The notes: a model not told the origin generated them from the sequence alone. 64,000 nucleotides of DNA from Anatilimnocola floriformis (GCF_024256385.1 NZ_JAMLFW010000001.1:4278001-4342000); one strand, 5' to 3'. Numbered from the stretch's first letter, positions 26,541-35,738 are shown. A program made the numbers and translations.

Positions 26541-26592
26541 GCAGCATGGAATCATGCTGCAGCCTACGTTCGAACGAAGCAATGCTTCGTTC
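26541..26592. repeat. Double hairpin downstream of korB
   Basis: Two adjacent inverted repeats are present: GCAGCATG/CATGCTGC with a 4-nt loop (26541-26560) and GAACGAAGCA/TGCTTCGTTC with one base between (26572-26592). They fill the gap between korB and the CBS gene and have no T-run, resembling the other REP-like elements of the window. They may protect the korB transcript end or weaken read-through. Confidence 0.75.
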
Positions 26593-26613
26593 TACGCGAC
26601 CCGACGAGTGTCG

Positions 26614-27633
26614 TTACGACACGGTCCAAGTTTCGCCGCTGTTGAACAAGGCATCGAGATCGCCGCTACCCTTCTTTTCGCGGGCAGCTGCGACCTGCTT
26701 GTTCAATTCAACGTCGTACTTGGGCTGGTCAACCGCGCGGAACACGCCGATCGGCTCGGGAAATTCCGGATGACGCATCCGGCTGAGCAGATAAGCGTGG
26801 GTCGCCTCGGGGGCCTTCTCGTCGTGGAACAGCAAGTCATCTTCGCTGATTCCCTTGCCCAGTTCAACTACTTCCGGCTCGGTGCCGTTGAGGCGAATGC
26901 CCTTGTTCTTATTCTTGCCGAAGATCAACGGCTTGCCGTGCTCGAGTTCGACGGTGGTGTCGAGCTTCGAATCCTTCGACGTGGCGTATTCGAACGCGCC
27001 GTCGTTAAAGATGTTGCAGTTCTGATAGATCTCGACGAAGGCCGTGCCTTTGTGCTCGGCGGCCCGCTTGAGCACTTCACCGAGGTGCTTGATGTTCACA
27101 TCGATCGAGCGAGCGACGAAGGTCGCTTCGCAGCCGATGGCGACGGACAGCGGATTGAGCGGATTGTCGATGACGCCCATCGGCGCGCTCTTGTTGAGCT
27201 TGCCCAGCGGCGACGTCGGCGAGTATTGCCCCTTGGTCAGACCGTAAATCCGGTTGTTGAACAGCAGGATCTTCAGGTCGACGTTGCGGCGCATCAGGTG
27301 CAAAAAGTGATTGCCACCGATCGACAAACCGTCGCCGTCGCCGGTGACGACCCACACTTGCAGGTCAGGCCGGACGCATTTGAGACCGGTCGCAATGGCC
27401 GGGGCCCGGCCGTGAATGCTGTGCATGCCGTACGTGTTCATGTAGTACGGAAAACGGCTGGAGCAGCCGATGCCCGAAATGAAGACGACGTTTTCGCGGG
27501 CGACGCCGAGCTGCGGCATCACCTTTTTCATTTGAGCGAGAATCGAGTAATCGCCGCAGCCTGGGCACCAGCGGACGTCTTGGTCGCTGCCGAAATCGGA
27601 CGCGGTAAGCACCGGAGTAACATCATTGGCCAT
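26614..27633 (-). CDS. korB: 2-oxoacid:ferredoxin oxidoreductase, beta subunit
   Basis: The 339-residue protein carries the thiamine-diphosphate part of the enzyme that oxidatively decarboxylates a 2-oxoacid, probably 2-oxoglutarate, and reduces ferredoxin. Typical blocks are RWCPGCGDYSILAQMKKVM, GIGCSSRFPYYMNTYGMHSIHGRAPAIATG, WVVTGDGDGLSIGGNH, and NNRIYGLTKGQYSPTS. Only the conserved CPGC cysteine pair is present in place of extra Fe-S clusters. It follows korA by 82 bp, so the pair forms one operon. Confidence 0.93.
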   Translation of the reverse strand: MANDVTPVLTASDFGSDQDVRWCPGCGDYSILAQMKKVMPQLGVARENVVFISGIGCSSRFPYYMNTYGMHSIHGRAPAIATGLKCVRPDLQVWVVTGDGDGLSIGGNHFLHLMRRNVDLKILLFNNRIYGLTKGQYSPTSPLGKLNKSAPMGVIDNPLNPLSVAIGCEATFVARSIDVNIKHLGEVLKRAAEHKGTAFVEIYQNCNIFNDGAFEYATSKDSKLDTTVELEHGKPLIFGKNKNKGIRLNGTEPEVVELGKGISEDDLLFHDEKAPEATHAYLLSRMRHPEFPEPIGVFRAVDQPKYDVELNKQVAAAREKKGSGDLDALFNSGETWTVS

Positions 27634-27715
27634 GGTAGCTATTTCATCCCAACATTAAGTAAGTATTTGTTTTGTACGGTAGAAGCGAAGGTCGGTGGCG
27701 AAAGGAACGAGCGAA

Positions 27716-29596
27716 TTACTTCGGCAACAGTTCCTTGATCGCGGTCGTGAGTTCGGCGATGGCAAACGGGCGGCCCTTCACTTTGTTCAGGCCTTGGGCA
27801 TCGACGAGATACTTCGCCCGGATCAACGTGCGGAGTTGTCCCATGTTCAATTCGGGGATCAGAACCTTCTTGTAACGCTTCAGCACTTCGCCGAGGTTCT
27901 TCGGGAAAGGATTGACCCAGCGGAGATGAGCGTGGGCCACTTTGTGACCTTGGCTGATCATCAGCTCGACGGCAGTCCGGCAAGCACCGTAAGTACCGCC
28001 CCAACTCAGCACCAGCACGTCGCCGGTCTCTGGACCTTCGACTTCTTGCGGGCCGATTTCGAGGGCGACATTCTCGACCTTTTGAGCCCGCGTGTTCGTC
28101 ATGTGCTGATGGTTGTCGGGCTCGTAGTTGACGTTGCCCGTCACGTCTTGCTTCTCGAGACCGCCGATGCGGTGCATCAAGCCTTTCGTGCCCGGGATCG
28201 CCCACGGCCGCGACAGGTATTCGTCGCGCTTGTACGGCAGGAACTTCGAACCGTCGGTCTGTTCCGGAGCGTGCTTGATCGGGATTTTCTTGAGGTTCTT
28301 CATTTCGGGAATCAACCACGGCTCGCTGCCGTTGGCGATGTAACCATCCGACAACACGATTACCGGGACCATAAAGCGCGTCGAAATCCGCCAAGCTTCC
28401 AACGCGACATAGAAGCAGTCGCCTGGGCCGTGGGCCGCGATCACCGGCAACGGGCATTCGCCGTTGCGGCCGAGAATTGCCTGGAACAAGTCGGCCTGCT
28501 CGGTCTTGGTTGGCAAGCCCGTGCTCGGACCGCCGCGCTGAATGTTGATAATGAGGAGCGGAATCTCCAACATCATCGCCAGGCCGATCGCTTCACCCTT
28601 GAGGGCGATGCCCGGGCCGCTCGACGTGGTGATCGACATGTGACCGCCGTACGAAGCACCGATGGCCGACGTGATGGCGGCGATTTCGTCTTCGGCTTGG
28701 AAGGTTCGCACGCCCATGTGCTTGAACTTGGCCAGTTCGTGCAGAATGTCGCTCGCCGGAGTAATCGGGTAAGAGCCGAGGAACAATTCCTTGTCGCTGA
28801 GTTTGGCAGCGGTCATCAGGCCCCACGCCATCGCGGTGTTGCCGTTGATATCGCGGTACTTGCCGGGAGTCAGCTTGGCGGGATCGATTTTGTAATTGCT
28901 GACGAAGGCGTCAGTCGTTTCGCCGTAGTTCCAGCCAGCTTGCAAAGCCTTGGTATTGGCTTCGATGATTTGCGGCTTGTTGCCGAACTTGGTTTGCAGA
29001 AAGCGAAGTGTCGCGTCCATGTCGCGGCCGTACAGCCAGTACACGAGGCCGAGCGCGAAGAAGTTTTTGCAGCGATCGACTTCCTTGGTCGACATGCCGG
29101 CAGCCTTCAGATCCTTCAAGGCCGTTTCGACGATCTTCGTCATCGGCACCTTGAAGAGCTGGTACTGATCTTCCAGCACCTGCGAGTTCAGCGGGTTTTC
29201 GGTTTCGCCGGCGAGTTCGAGATCTTTCTTCTCGAAGCCATCGGAATTGCAGATCAGGATGCCACCCTTGCGGAGGTCGCCGAGGTTGGTCTTGAGGGCG
29301 GCGGGATTCATCACCACCAGAGCGTCGAGCTGATCGCCGGGGGTGAAGATGTCTTCGCTGCTAAAGTGAACTTGGAAGGCGCTCACACCGGCCAGCGTTC
29401 CCTTGGGAGCCCGGATTTCGGCCGGATAGTCGGGGAACGTGGCGATATCGTTGCCGATCAAGGCCGTGGTGCGGGTGAACTGATCGCCCGTGATCTGCAT
29501 ACCGTCGCCCGAGTCACCAGCGAAACGAATCGTGGCGCTGGGGATCTTGGTGGTTTGTTTGGTGGAGGTGGGAACTTGCTCGATCGTGGTAGACAT
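27716..29596 (-). CDS. korA: 2-oxoacid:ferredoxin oxidoreductase, fused gamma-alpha subunit
   Basis: The protein of about 626 residues has the gamma domain first (about 20-200, with IRFAGDSGDGMQITGDQF) and then the alpha domain (YPITPASDILHELAKF and TSSGPGIALKGEAIGLAM). With KorB it makes succinyl-CoA from 2-oxoglutarate, which SucCD elsewhere in this window can convert to succinate. Substrate choice is inferred from overall similarity to KorA and is not proven. The frame is open from a TTG at 29605, but ATG 29596 (MSTTIEQVPTSTKQ) is the better start. Confidence 0.92.
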   Translation of the reverse strand: MSTTIEQVPTSTKQTTKIPSATIRFAGDSGDGMQITGDQFTRTTALIGNDIATFPDYPAEIRAPKGTLAGVSAFQVHFSSEDIFTPGDQLDALVVMNPAALKTNLGDLRKGGILICNSDGFEKKDLELAGETENPLNSQVLEDQYQLFKVPMTKIVETALKDLKAAGMSTKEVDRCKNFFALGLVYWLYGRDMDATLRFLQTKFGNKPQIIEANTKALQAGWNYGETTDAFVSNYKIDPAKLTPGKYRDINGNTAMAWGLMTAAKLSDKELFLGSYPITPASDILHELAKFKHMGVRTFQAEDEIAAITSAIGASYGGHMSITTSSGPGIALKGEAIGLAMMLEIPLLIINIQRGGPSTGLPTKTEQADLFQAILGRNGECPLPVIAAHGPGDCFYVALEAWRISTRFMVPVIVLSDGYIANGSEPWLIPEMKNLKKIPIKHAPEQTDGSKFLPYKRDEYLSRPWAIPGTKGLMHRIGGLEKQDVTGNVNYEPDNHQHMTNTRAQKVENVALEIGPQEVEGPETGDVLVLSWGGTYGACRTAVELMISQGHKVAHAHLRWVNPFPKNLGEVLKRYKKVLIPELNMGQLRTLIRAKYLVDAQGLNKVKGRPFAIAELTTAIKELLPK

Positions 29597-29770
29597 GGCT
29601 GACAATGAGCCCCTTCTCGAAGAACTTTTGCGTTCGAAAGTCTGCTGAATTTGCAGTTACAATTTGCGTTATCGGAATATCTTATCGGCTTTTCGCCAAT
29701 CCTTTGTCCAGGCAACTATCGCTAGCGACCATGCCAGCGGAAAATTCTTGGCGGGGGAGTGGAAGGGCTT

Positions 29771-30283
29771 TTACGCTCCCTCCCGCTCCTGTGTCTTGTG
29801 GTGTGGAGCAGGTGGGAGCGTATACACAACCTTGGGGAAGTGCTCAACCAGATAATGCAGGATTCCCCGAGCGTGCAGCACACCTAAAATGCGGCCAGCC
29901 GCATCGACCACGGGAATTTGCCGTACGCCACGGCCTGACATGAGTTTGATCGCCGTTTCGAGCGAATCGCGCGGTTGCAGCGTGGCCGGGTCGCGAATCA
30001 TGATCGAGCTGATGGCAGCGTTCAGGTTGCCTTCGGCAGCCAGCACACGAATCAGATCTCGTTCGGTGCAAATGCCTTGCAGCTTTTCATCGCGGCAAAT
30101 CATTACCGCACCAGCGCGTGCTTCGCGAAGCCGCTGCAGCACAGTCCGGATACTTTCCTCCGGCGCAGCACAGACGGCAGGCGAGGGCGAGGCTTGCTCG
30201 ACCGTATCGGTCTCAAGATGGAGCTGAAAATCCACGACTCTATCCGACCAAATTGGTCCCGGGTGAGACAGGGGGAAACGCAC
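29771..30283 (-). CDS. CBS-pair protein
   Basis: The 170-residue protein consists mainly of two CBS motifs: one with AGAVMICRDEKLQGICTERDLIRVLA and a second with DSLETAIKLMSGRGVRQIPVVDAAGRILGVL. Other domains are lacking. The short variable N-terminus makes the start uncertain; the frame opens at GTG 30283, and GTG 30235 is an alternative. It lies 166 bp upstream of korA on the same strand. Together with the CBS gene after korB it brackets the oxidoreductase, suggesting nucleotide-dependent control, but this is inference. Confidence 0.8.
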   Translation of the reverse strand: MRFPLSHPGPIWSDRVVDFQLHLETDTVEQASPSPAVCAAPEESIRTVLQRLREARAGAVMICRDEKLQGICTERDLIRVLAAEGNLNAAISSIMIRDPATLQPRDSLETAIKLMSGRGVRQIPVVDAAGRILGVLHARGILHYLVEHFPKVVYTLPPAPHHKTQEREGA

Positions 30284-30479
30284 AGTCGCTCAATAAGCGA
30301 TAACCAGCGCCGCCGCGCTAACCCAACCAAAAGGTTACCACCGTGGCAAGGTCGCGACAAGAGATACTGTATTGCCGTGGTGGGAAAATTACAGGGATGT
30401 CACCCGTAGGTAAGTTGCTCCAAAACCGCCGGCAGCACGTGTATCTCGTGCCATCTGCTGCCGACATTGAACCTGCGAA

Positions 30480-30890
30480 CTACGAAAAATTCTTGAGAAG
30501 TAAGACGCTCGAAAAAGGCTGTAACCGAGCATCGGCTGTGAGAAACTGGCAGTGCTGATCCTGTGCGAGAGCCAGATACAAGCAGTCATAAACACCGATG
30601 CGTGCCTCCAAAGAAATCTGAAAGGCCCGCTCGATCAGCCCCATGGAATCGAAGAGAACCGGCATTTTGCTGAGCATCCGCTCAAGCGCCTGCTCAGCCT
30701 GAGTTGCGTCAATCAAGTTGCGACGCATCGCGCGAGACAACGCATGGCCGATTTCAATCGGAAAGACATTCGGAGCGATGAACTCGATACTATCGACTTC
30801 AAACGCCGCTCGTACTTGCAAGGCTTCTGCCGAATCATTTTCTGGCAGTTCCCATTTGAGGGCGACGCTGGCGTCGAGAACAAACTTCAT
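30480..30890 (-). CDS. PIN-domain toxin (VapC-like)
   Basis: The 136-residue protein has the PIN fold with its acidic nuclease residues in place: D6 (MKFVLDAS), E46 (FPIEIGHAL), D102 (VYDCLYLALA) and D120 (FLTADARL). VapC toxins are Mg-dependent RNases that cut tRNA or rRNA. It overlaps the upstream 59-residue gene by 4 bp (ATGA), the usual antitoxin-toxin arrangement. The identity of its RNA target is unknown. Confidence 0.88.
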   Translation of the reverse strand: MKFVLDASVALKWELPENDSAEALQVRAAFEVDSIEFIAPNVFPIEIGHALSRAMRRNLIDATQAEQALERMLSKMPVLFDSMGLIERAFQISLEARIGVYDCLYLALAQDQHCQFLTADARLQPFSSVLLLKNFS

Positions 30891-31066
30891 TCGCCGTCAC
30901 GCCCTTCGCGGATCAACTCCACAACAACGTTCACGACCCCCAGTTTCTTCTTGAGGGCGTCTCTCGCTCGGTCTTGCTCAGCATACATCGCGCGCAGTTC
31001 ATCCTTGGATTTGGCAGCTCGCGGTGGCTGATTCGTGGCGATTTTTGGCGATGGAATCGTGCTCAT
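30887..31066 (-). CDS. Antitoxin partner of the PIN toxin (putative)
   Basis: ATG 31066 gives a 59-residue protein, MSTIPSPKIATNQPPRAAKS at the start, with a Lys/Arg-rich helical middle (DELRAMYAEQDRARDALKKKL) and the end VVELIREGRDGE. No recognised DNA-binding fold is seen. Its 4-bp overlap with the PIN gene, small size and charge make it the likely cognate antitoxin; the pairing rests on position. The frame is open from 31117 but the later ATG is better. Confidence 0.7.
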   Translation of the reverse strand: MSTIPSPKIATNQPPRAAKSKDELRAMYAEQDRARDALKKKLGVVNVVVELIREGRDGE

Positions 31067-31234
31067 AGTTATATTCTGCCTCAGGTTGCGGCCGAGGTCA
31101 AACTTGCCTGCGCGCAAGGACAGGGGCCCTTAACGATACTTTCCAACAAAAAACTGGCGAGCGTTGTCGATTTTGCCCGGGTTTCAATCGACCATAATCC
31201 AAAGCCATCAAGAACCTATTCCAGGAACTTACCC

Positions 31235-31636
31235 ATGCGATTTGTTTGCCTCGGCTGTTGGGACCAAGCGATGTTCGACGCCCTGCCGGACTCCGAGAAG
31301 GCCACGATCATGGATCGTTGCTTTGAATACGACGATGAACTTCGTCGCGGCGGTCACTTTGTCGGCGGCATGGCCCTGCAACCGGCGAACGAAGCTGTGA
31401 CGCTTCACCTCCGCGATGGCAAGCCGACGCCCGTCGATGGGCCGTTTGCCGAGACCAAGGAATACATCGGCGGGCTGCTGTTTCTCGAAGCCCGCGACAT
31501 GAAGCAGGCGGTCGAGCTCATTTCGAAGCATCCGGGCCTGAACGTGGGACCTTTCGAGATCCGCCCTGACAATCCGGAGATCACGGCGCTGGTTGCTGCG
31601 CGTGATCGAAAGATCGCTGCCGAGAAAAAATCTTAG
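31235..31636 (+). CDS. DGPF/YCII-domain protein
   Basis: The 133-residue protein belongs to the YCII-related DGPF family. The name-giving motif appears as TPVDGPFAETKEYIGGLLFLEA, with an N-terminal MRFVCLGCWDQ strand and a C-terminal GPFEIRP. Family members are often encoded near ECF sigma factors and are of unclear biochemical role; none is near this copy. The frame is open upstream to 30974, but only from ATG 31235 is the sequence family-like. It ends 5 bp from the convergent GH39-like gene. Confidence 0.85.
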   Translation: MRFVCLGCWDQAMFDALPDSEKATIMDRCFEYDDELRRGGHFVGGMALQPANEAVTLHLRDGKPTPVDGPFAETKEYIGGLLFLEARDMKQAVELISKHPGLNVGPFEIRPDNPEITALVAARDRKIAAEKKS

Positions 31637-31641
31637 GTTCG

Positions 31642-33057
31642 TCATTTCGCCGGTCGCAGGCGCAACAATCCCACGCCCGGCCCGGCAGAGATCTTACCTT
31701 CGATCGAATCGCCCTCTGCGATGTGAGGGGGCTCTTCGAAGAAGTCGTGAAGCGCGGTGATCCGCCAGTTTTCGATCCGCGTTTTACCCTCCCACGGGAA
31801 GTTCCGAACGGTCAGCTTCTGCTCACCGCCGCTGAAGTTGGCAACCAGAATCTGCAGTTCATCGGCTGCGTCATTCAGCCCAGCGCCGGCAATCACCTTT
31901 CCAGCTATTCCGCCTTTCACACCCACGCGGTTCGGCGTAGCGAGCAACCGCTGAAAGGCTTGAAAGGCAAAGTAGTTCTTCTTCGGCTCACCGAAGCGAG
32001 TGAACAAACCAAAAGTCCCGGTGTCGCCGGCATAAAAATTGGCTTGATCGATCGGACAATCCTGCAGGTCGAGCAGTGCATAAGCAGCGAAAGCAGCTCC
32101 CTCGATGCCACCCTGCCGTTCGAACCAACGGGCCCGCTTGGCCGGCGCCGTTTGTTTGAAGTTCGCCGACCAATCGTTGTCTGGCAGGTAGTTCCATTCG
32201 TTCAAATGGATCTCGCTCTGGCCATATCCCTGCTCATCGAGCCACGTGCGAATGCCGCGCGACTTGGCCGCGTACTTCGCCGGATTGTCGGCATATGTGT
32301 GCCAGGAAAAGAAATCCAGCGGCAGTTTCTCGGTCTGGCACTTCGCCATAAAGCCTTGCAAAAACTTGTTCGGCAAGAATTTGCCATCCTTCATTTCGCC
32401 CGTAGCGCCTAACGATGGACCGCCGATTTTCAGATGCGGAAACTCCTTCCGCAGCGCCTTCGCGGTCACGGCAAACAGTTCATAGAACTGCTCGTTCGTG
32501 CCGGTCCACATCACTGGCTGATTCTCGGGCTCGTTCCAAATCTCCCAGTAATCGATCTTGGGAAAACCATCCTTCCCGCTGCGGGCTTCGTAGTAACGCA
32601 CGATGCCGCAGCAAGCCGCGGCCCAGCGTTCAAAATCGGCTGGCGGATTTACCCAAATCTTCGTTTGCGAATGCTCAATGCTCTCGCCGAGGCGAAACAC
32701 CACGTGCGAGCCGGCAGCAGCGATGGCTTTGAGATAAGCGTCGGTTTCCGCAAACCGATAGTTCTTCGGATCGGCTGGATCAGCCCGCAGATCGGGAAAC
32801 AGCGAATGAACGTCCGCAATCCGCCCGCTAGGCCATTCGCAATCGTGCAACCGCGTGAGCGGAAAGCCCGCCGCTCGCCACGCCGGTGTGATGTCGATCG
32901 TCTCGCCGAAATTCAGCGGCCCGCCGTTCACGCCATGCAGCGGCTTGAACTTGCCGAGTCGTGAACTGCAATCAATTCGTATTCCTTCGTCGGCTAACGA
33001 AACTCCGGTGACCAGAACCGCCATCACCAGCGACAACCAGCACTTCTGAAAAATCAC
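31642..33057 (-). CDS. Secreted GH39-like glycoside hydrolase
   Basis: The 471-residue protein has a signal peptide (MIFQKCWLSLVMAVLVTGVSLA) and a TIM-barrel glycosidase like GH39 beta-xylosidases. The probable acid/base glutamate is in YWEIWNEPENQ, and the probable nucleophile in IHLNEWNYLPDN. A small C-terminal beta domain (LQILVANFSGGEQKLTV) follows. It probably acts on oligosaccharides in the periplasm; its exact substrate is not visible. The start is GTG 33057. It is divergent from the next gene and convergent, 5 bp apart, with the DGPF gene. Confidence 0.82.
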   Translation of the reverse strand: MIFQKCWLSLVMAVLVTGVSLADEGIRIDCSSRLGKFKPLHGVNGGPLNFGETIDITPAWRAAGFPLTRLHDCEWPSGRIADVHSLFPDLRADPADPKNYRFAETDAYLKAIAAAGSHVVFRLGESIEHSQTKIWVNPPADFERWAAACCGIVRYYEARSGKDGFPKIDYWEIWNEPENQPVMWTGTNEQFYELFAVTAKALRKEFPHLKIGGPSLGATGEMKDGKFLPNKFLQGFMAKCQTEKLPLDFFSWHTYADNPAKYAAKSRGIRTWLDEQGYGQSEIHLNEWNYLPDNDWSANFKQTAPAKRARWFERQGGIEGAAFAAYALLDLQDCPIDQANFYAGDTGTFGLFTRFGEPKKNYFAFQAFQRLLATPNRVGVKGGIAGKVIAGAGLNDAADELQILVANFSGGEQKLTVRNFPWEGKTRIENWRITALHDFFEEPPHIAEGDSIEGKISAGPGVGLLRLRPAK

Positions 33058-33261
33058 TTACTAGCTGCTTTCTTATTCAGGTGCAAAATCCAGGGAGCTC
33101 TACTGTTGCCGATCAGGGGCGGGTTCGCAAACGAAAAAGCAACGAAAGGAAAGAAGGCAGCGAGCGTAGAAAGTGGAGCATATGCCCTGACCCAGAACAG
33201 ATCGCCGGACTAAGATGTTCATTCCCACCTCACCATTTTCCGCGATTGGAGTTTGAAGCTC

Positions 33262-33888
33262 ATGGGCTCCGGTAACATCATCCTGGCTGGCACCTTCGCC
33301 CTTGTCACCGCTTTGTTCTGGGGCACGTATGGCCCGGTTTTGCACAAGGGTTCGACCTACATGGGAACCTACGTGGCTCAGGATCCCAGCAATCCTGCCC
33401 AAAAGAAACCGCTCGGCCGCATGCGGCCGTTCCTGTGCGTCGGCTTGGCCTATTTCATCATCGCCGTGCTCGCACCCTATCTGATGATTCAATTTATGGG
33501 CGTCGAAAAGGGCGCCGGCATTATGGCTGGCTGGACCACCAAGGGCATCATCTGGAGTTTCGCTGGCGGTACGGTCGGTGCGCTCGGTGCTTTTGCTCTC
33601 ATCATGGCCCTCAACAACGGCACGCCTGTTCAAGTCATGCCGCTGGTCTTCGGCGTGGCACCGGTCATCAGCGTGGCGACAGGCATGTATCTCAACAAAA
33701 CGCTCGGCCAGGTCAGTCCGTTCTTTTTCGTCGGCATGCTCCTGGTGATCCTGGGCGCCGTGACCATTCTGTTGACTGCTCCGGCTCCTCATCCGCCGAC
33801 CAAGGCTCCGGCAACGCCCACTGAAAAATCCGCCAAAGAAGAAGCCAAGGCTGCGGTGAAGGATGCGGTTTCTAAGAAGCACGCATAG
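33262..33888 (+). CDS. EamA/DMT-like membrane protein
   Basis: The 208-residue protein has five or six predicted membrane helices (near 5-25, 58-78, 92-112, 118-138 and 146-168). A Lys/Ala/Pro-rich hydrophilic tail completes it. The Gly/Ala-rich helices (GGTVGALGAFALIMALNNGTPVQVMPLVFGVAPVISV) resemble one repeat of drug/metabolite transporters. A full family member has ten helices, so this half-size version may act as a dimer. ATG 33262 has a suitably spaced GGAG site; a TTG at 33253 is the alternative. Confidence 0.65.
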   Translation: MGSGNIILAGTFALVTALFWGTYGPVLHKGSTYMGTYVAQDPSNPAQKKPLGRMRPFLCVGLAYFIIAVLAPYLMIQFMGVEKGAGIMAGWTTKGIIWSFAGGTVGALGAFALIMALNNGTPVQVMPLVFGVAPVISVATGMYLNKTLGQVSPFFFVGMLLVILGAVTILLTAPAPHPPTKAPATPTEKSAKEEAKAAVKDAVSKKHA

Positions 33889-33918
33889 GCCGGAACTGCA
33901 CGAGAGATAGGTAGTAAA

Positions 33919-34353
33919 CTATGGCCCTGCCGTGGCATTCAAATCAGCCATCGGCAGCAGATAGGGCTTGATCCCTTCAAACGTTTTCGGGCCGATGCCG
34001 CGTACTCTCCGCAGGCCATTCCAATCTTTGAATGGCCCGCGCTCTTCGCGATCGGCAACAATCCGTTTCGCGAGGACTTCGCCAACGCCCGGCAGCAGCG
34101 CGAACTCGGGCCAGTCAGCCGCGTTGATGTCGATCTGAAATTTCGCCACGACGATGGCGGTGCGATCGACATCGATCAGCCGATGCCGCTGCAGTTCGTG
34201 TCGCCACCAATGCCAGCCGAGAAGCGTCAGCGCCGCAAGCAAAACCACACCGGCCACGCCTTGATCGGTCCAGCGCAGCGACCACCGCGGCCAAGAGTTA
34301 TTCGGCGGTGGTGTGGGTTTGTTCAAGGCTTTGAGCAGCTTTAGCTGCGTCAT
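33919..34353 (-). CDS. ComEA-like helix-hairpin-helix protein, membrane-anchored
   Basis: The 144-residue protein has one membrane helix (about 33-50) near the N-terminus. A ComEA-type pair of HhH motifs makes up the C-terminal half: DINAADWPEFALLPGVGEVLAKRIV and GLRRVRGIGPKTFEGIKPYL. Such proteins bind double-stranded DNA outside the cytoplasmic membrane during uptake. No other competence gene is near, so a role in DNA uptake is plausible but not shown. Confidence 0.85.
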   Translation of the reverse strand: MTQLKLLKALNKPTPPPNNSWPRWSLRWTDQGVAGVVLLAALTLLGWHWWRHELQRHRLIDVDRTAIVVAKFQIDINAADWPEFALLPGVGEVLAKRIVADREERGPFKDWNGLRRVRGIGPKTFEGIKPYLLPMADLNATAGP

Positions 34354-34463
34354 GTTCGCTCGCCCTGTACTCAGGGGAGAGCGCTAGGGTGAGGGGCAGA
34401 GGCTCGATGGATCCCGTCACTCACTATAACTCTGCGTTCTTCGCGCCGCAGGTGAAAGTTTGT

Positions 34464-34510
34464 ACCCGCTTCAAACCCCTTGTATGCTCTTACAAGGGCC
34501 TGAAGCGGGG
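34464..34510 (+). promoter_or_regulatory. Long stem-loop just upstream of the Tm-1-like gene
   Basis: Outer CCCGCTTCA/TGAAGCGGG and inner CCCTTGTA/TACAAGGG arms pair around a 6-nt loop (TGCTCT), with a small internal loop between them. Its 3' arm ends 7 bp before the Shine-Dalgarno AAGGAG (34518-34523) of the next gene. It could be a regulatory leader structure or an inverted-repeat element. Confidence 0.6.
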
Positions 34511-34531
34511 TAGATGCAAGGAGATGATAAA

Positions 34532-35734
34532 GTGACGATCTACCTCTTCGCCACCCTCGACACCAAAGGCCCTGAAGCCGATTTCGTCGCTCGCCGATTG
34601 CGTGAACTGGGCCTGACGGTCGAACTAGTCGATACCGGTTGCCTCGGCGAACCAACCGTCGCGGCCACGATCTCGCGCGAACAACTGTTCGCTGCCGGCG
34701 GCGCGTCGCTCAGCGAACTTCAGCAGCAAAATGATCGCGGCGCTGCCATCGCCGCCGCCGCACGTGGGGCCGAGGCAATTGTCCGCTCTGCTTTTCAGGT
34801 GGGTAAGGTCACCGGTGTGATCGCGCTCGGCGGTTCGGCGGGAACAACCATCGGCACCGCTGCGATGCGCGCGCTGCCGATCGGCGTGCCGAAGGTGATG
34901 GTCAGCACACTCGCGTCGGGCAATGTCCGGCCGTACGTGCGCGACAAAGACATCGTGATGCTGAACTCGGTGGTCGATATCGCCGGGATTAACCGCCTCA
35001 GTCGCCAAATTCTGAATGAAGCCGCGGCCGCAATCGCCGGCATGGTTCGCTTCGCGGCGTCTGTTCAAGAAACGAGCGATCGACCGCTGATCGCCGCGAC
35101 GATGTTCGGCGTGACAACGCCTTGCGTGCAGCACGCGCGCAAGATTCTCGAAGACGCCGGCTACGAAGTCCTCATCTTTCACGCCACCGGCAACGGCGGC
35201 GAAGCCATGGAATCGCTCATCCGCGACGGCCTGGTGGCTGGCGTGCTCGACATCACTACCACCGAGCTCGCCGATGAACTCGTCGGCGGCATTCTCTCGG
35301 CGGGGCCAACTCGCTTGACCGCGGCCGGCGAAAAGGGCATTCCGCAAGTCATCTCCGTCGGCGCGCTCGACATGGTCAACTTCGGCCCGCGGGAAACAGT
35401 TCCCGCCGAATTCGCCGAACGTCTGTTCTATCAGCACAACGCCAACGTCACGCTGATGCGCACCACGCCAGAAGAGTGCCGCCTCCTCGGCGAGCAAATC
35501 GCCCGCAAAGCAGCGGCTGCGACTGGGCCTGTCGAAATCCTCCTGCCGCTGCGCGGCGTTTCTGCCCTCGATACTGCCGGCAAAGCGTTCGACGATCCAC
35601 AGGCCCGCGAACAACTTCGCTTCGGTCTGCATGCGATGGCGGGCCAAGTACCGATTGTCGAAGTCGATCACCACATCAATGACGCGGCGTTCGCGGAACT
35701 CGCAACTCGGCGATTGCTCGAGCTGCTCAAGTAA
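34532..35734 (+). CDS. Tm-1-like ATP-binding domain protein (UPF0261)
   Basis: The 400-residue protein matches the UPF0261/Tm-1-like family over its full length: IYLFATLDTKGPEADFV at the start, GVIALGGSAGTTIGTAAM, PKVMVSTLASGNVRPYV, and DIVMLNSVVDIAGIN. GNGGEAMESLIRDG and LPLRGVSALD follow later. The plant Tm-1 protein of the same fold binds ATP and inhibits viral replication; the bacterial function is unknown. GTG 34532 is preferred since it sits 8 bp after AAGGAG. It is convergent with the enolase gene, 4 bp apart. Confidence 0.9.
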   Translation: MTIYLFATLDTKGPEADFVARRLRELGLTVELVDTGCLGEPTVAATISREQLFAAGGASLSELQQQNDRGAAIAAAARGAEAIVRSAFQVGKVTGVIALGGSAGTTIGTAAMRALPIGVPKVMVSTLASGNVRPYVRDKDIVMLNSVVDIAGINRLSRQILNEAAAAIAGMVRFAASVQETSDRPLIAATMFGVTTPCVQHARKILEDAGYEVLIFHATGNGGEAMESLIRDGLVAGVLDITTTELADELVGGILSAGPTRLTAAGEKGIPQVISVGALDMVNFGPRETVPAEFAERLFYQHNANVTLMRTTPEECRLLGEQIARKAAAATGPVEILLPLRGVSALDTAGKAFDDPQAREQLRFGLHAMAGQVPIVEVDHHINDAAFAELATRRLLELLK

Positions 35735-35738
35735 CCTC

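Noticed and set aside
27695-29602. 635-codon plus-strand frame over korA
   Set aside because: Antisense shadow of korA, which matches its family over the whole length.
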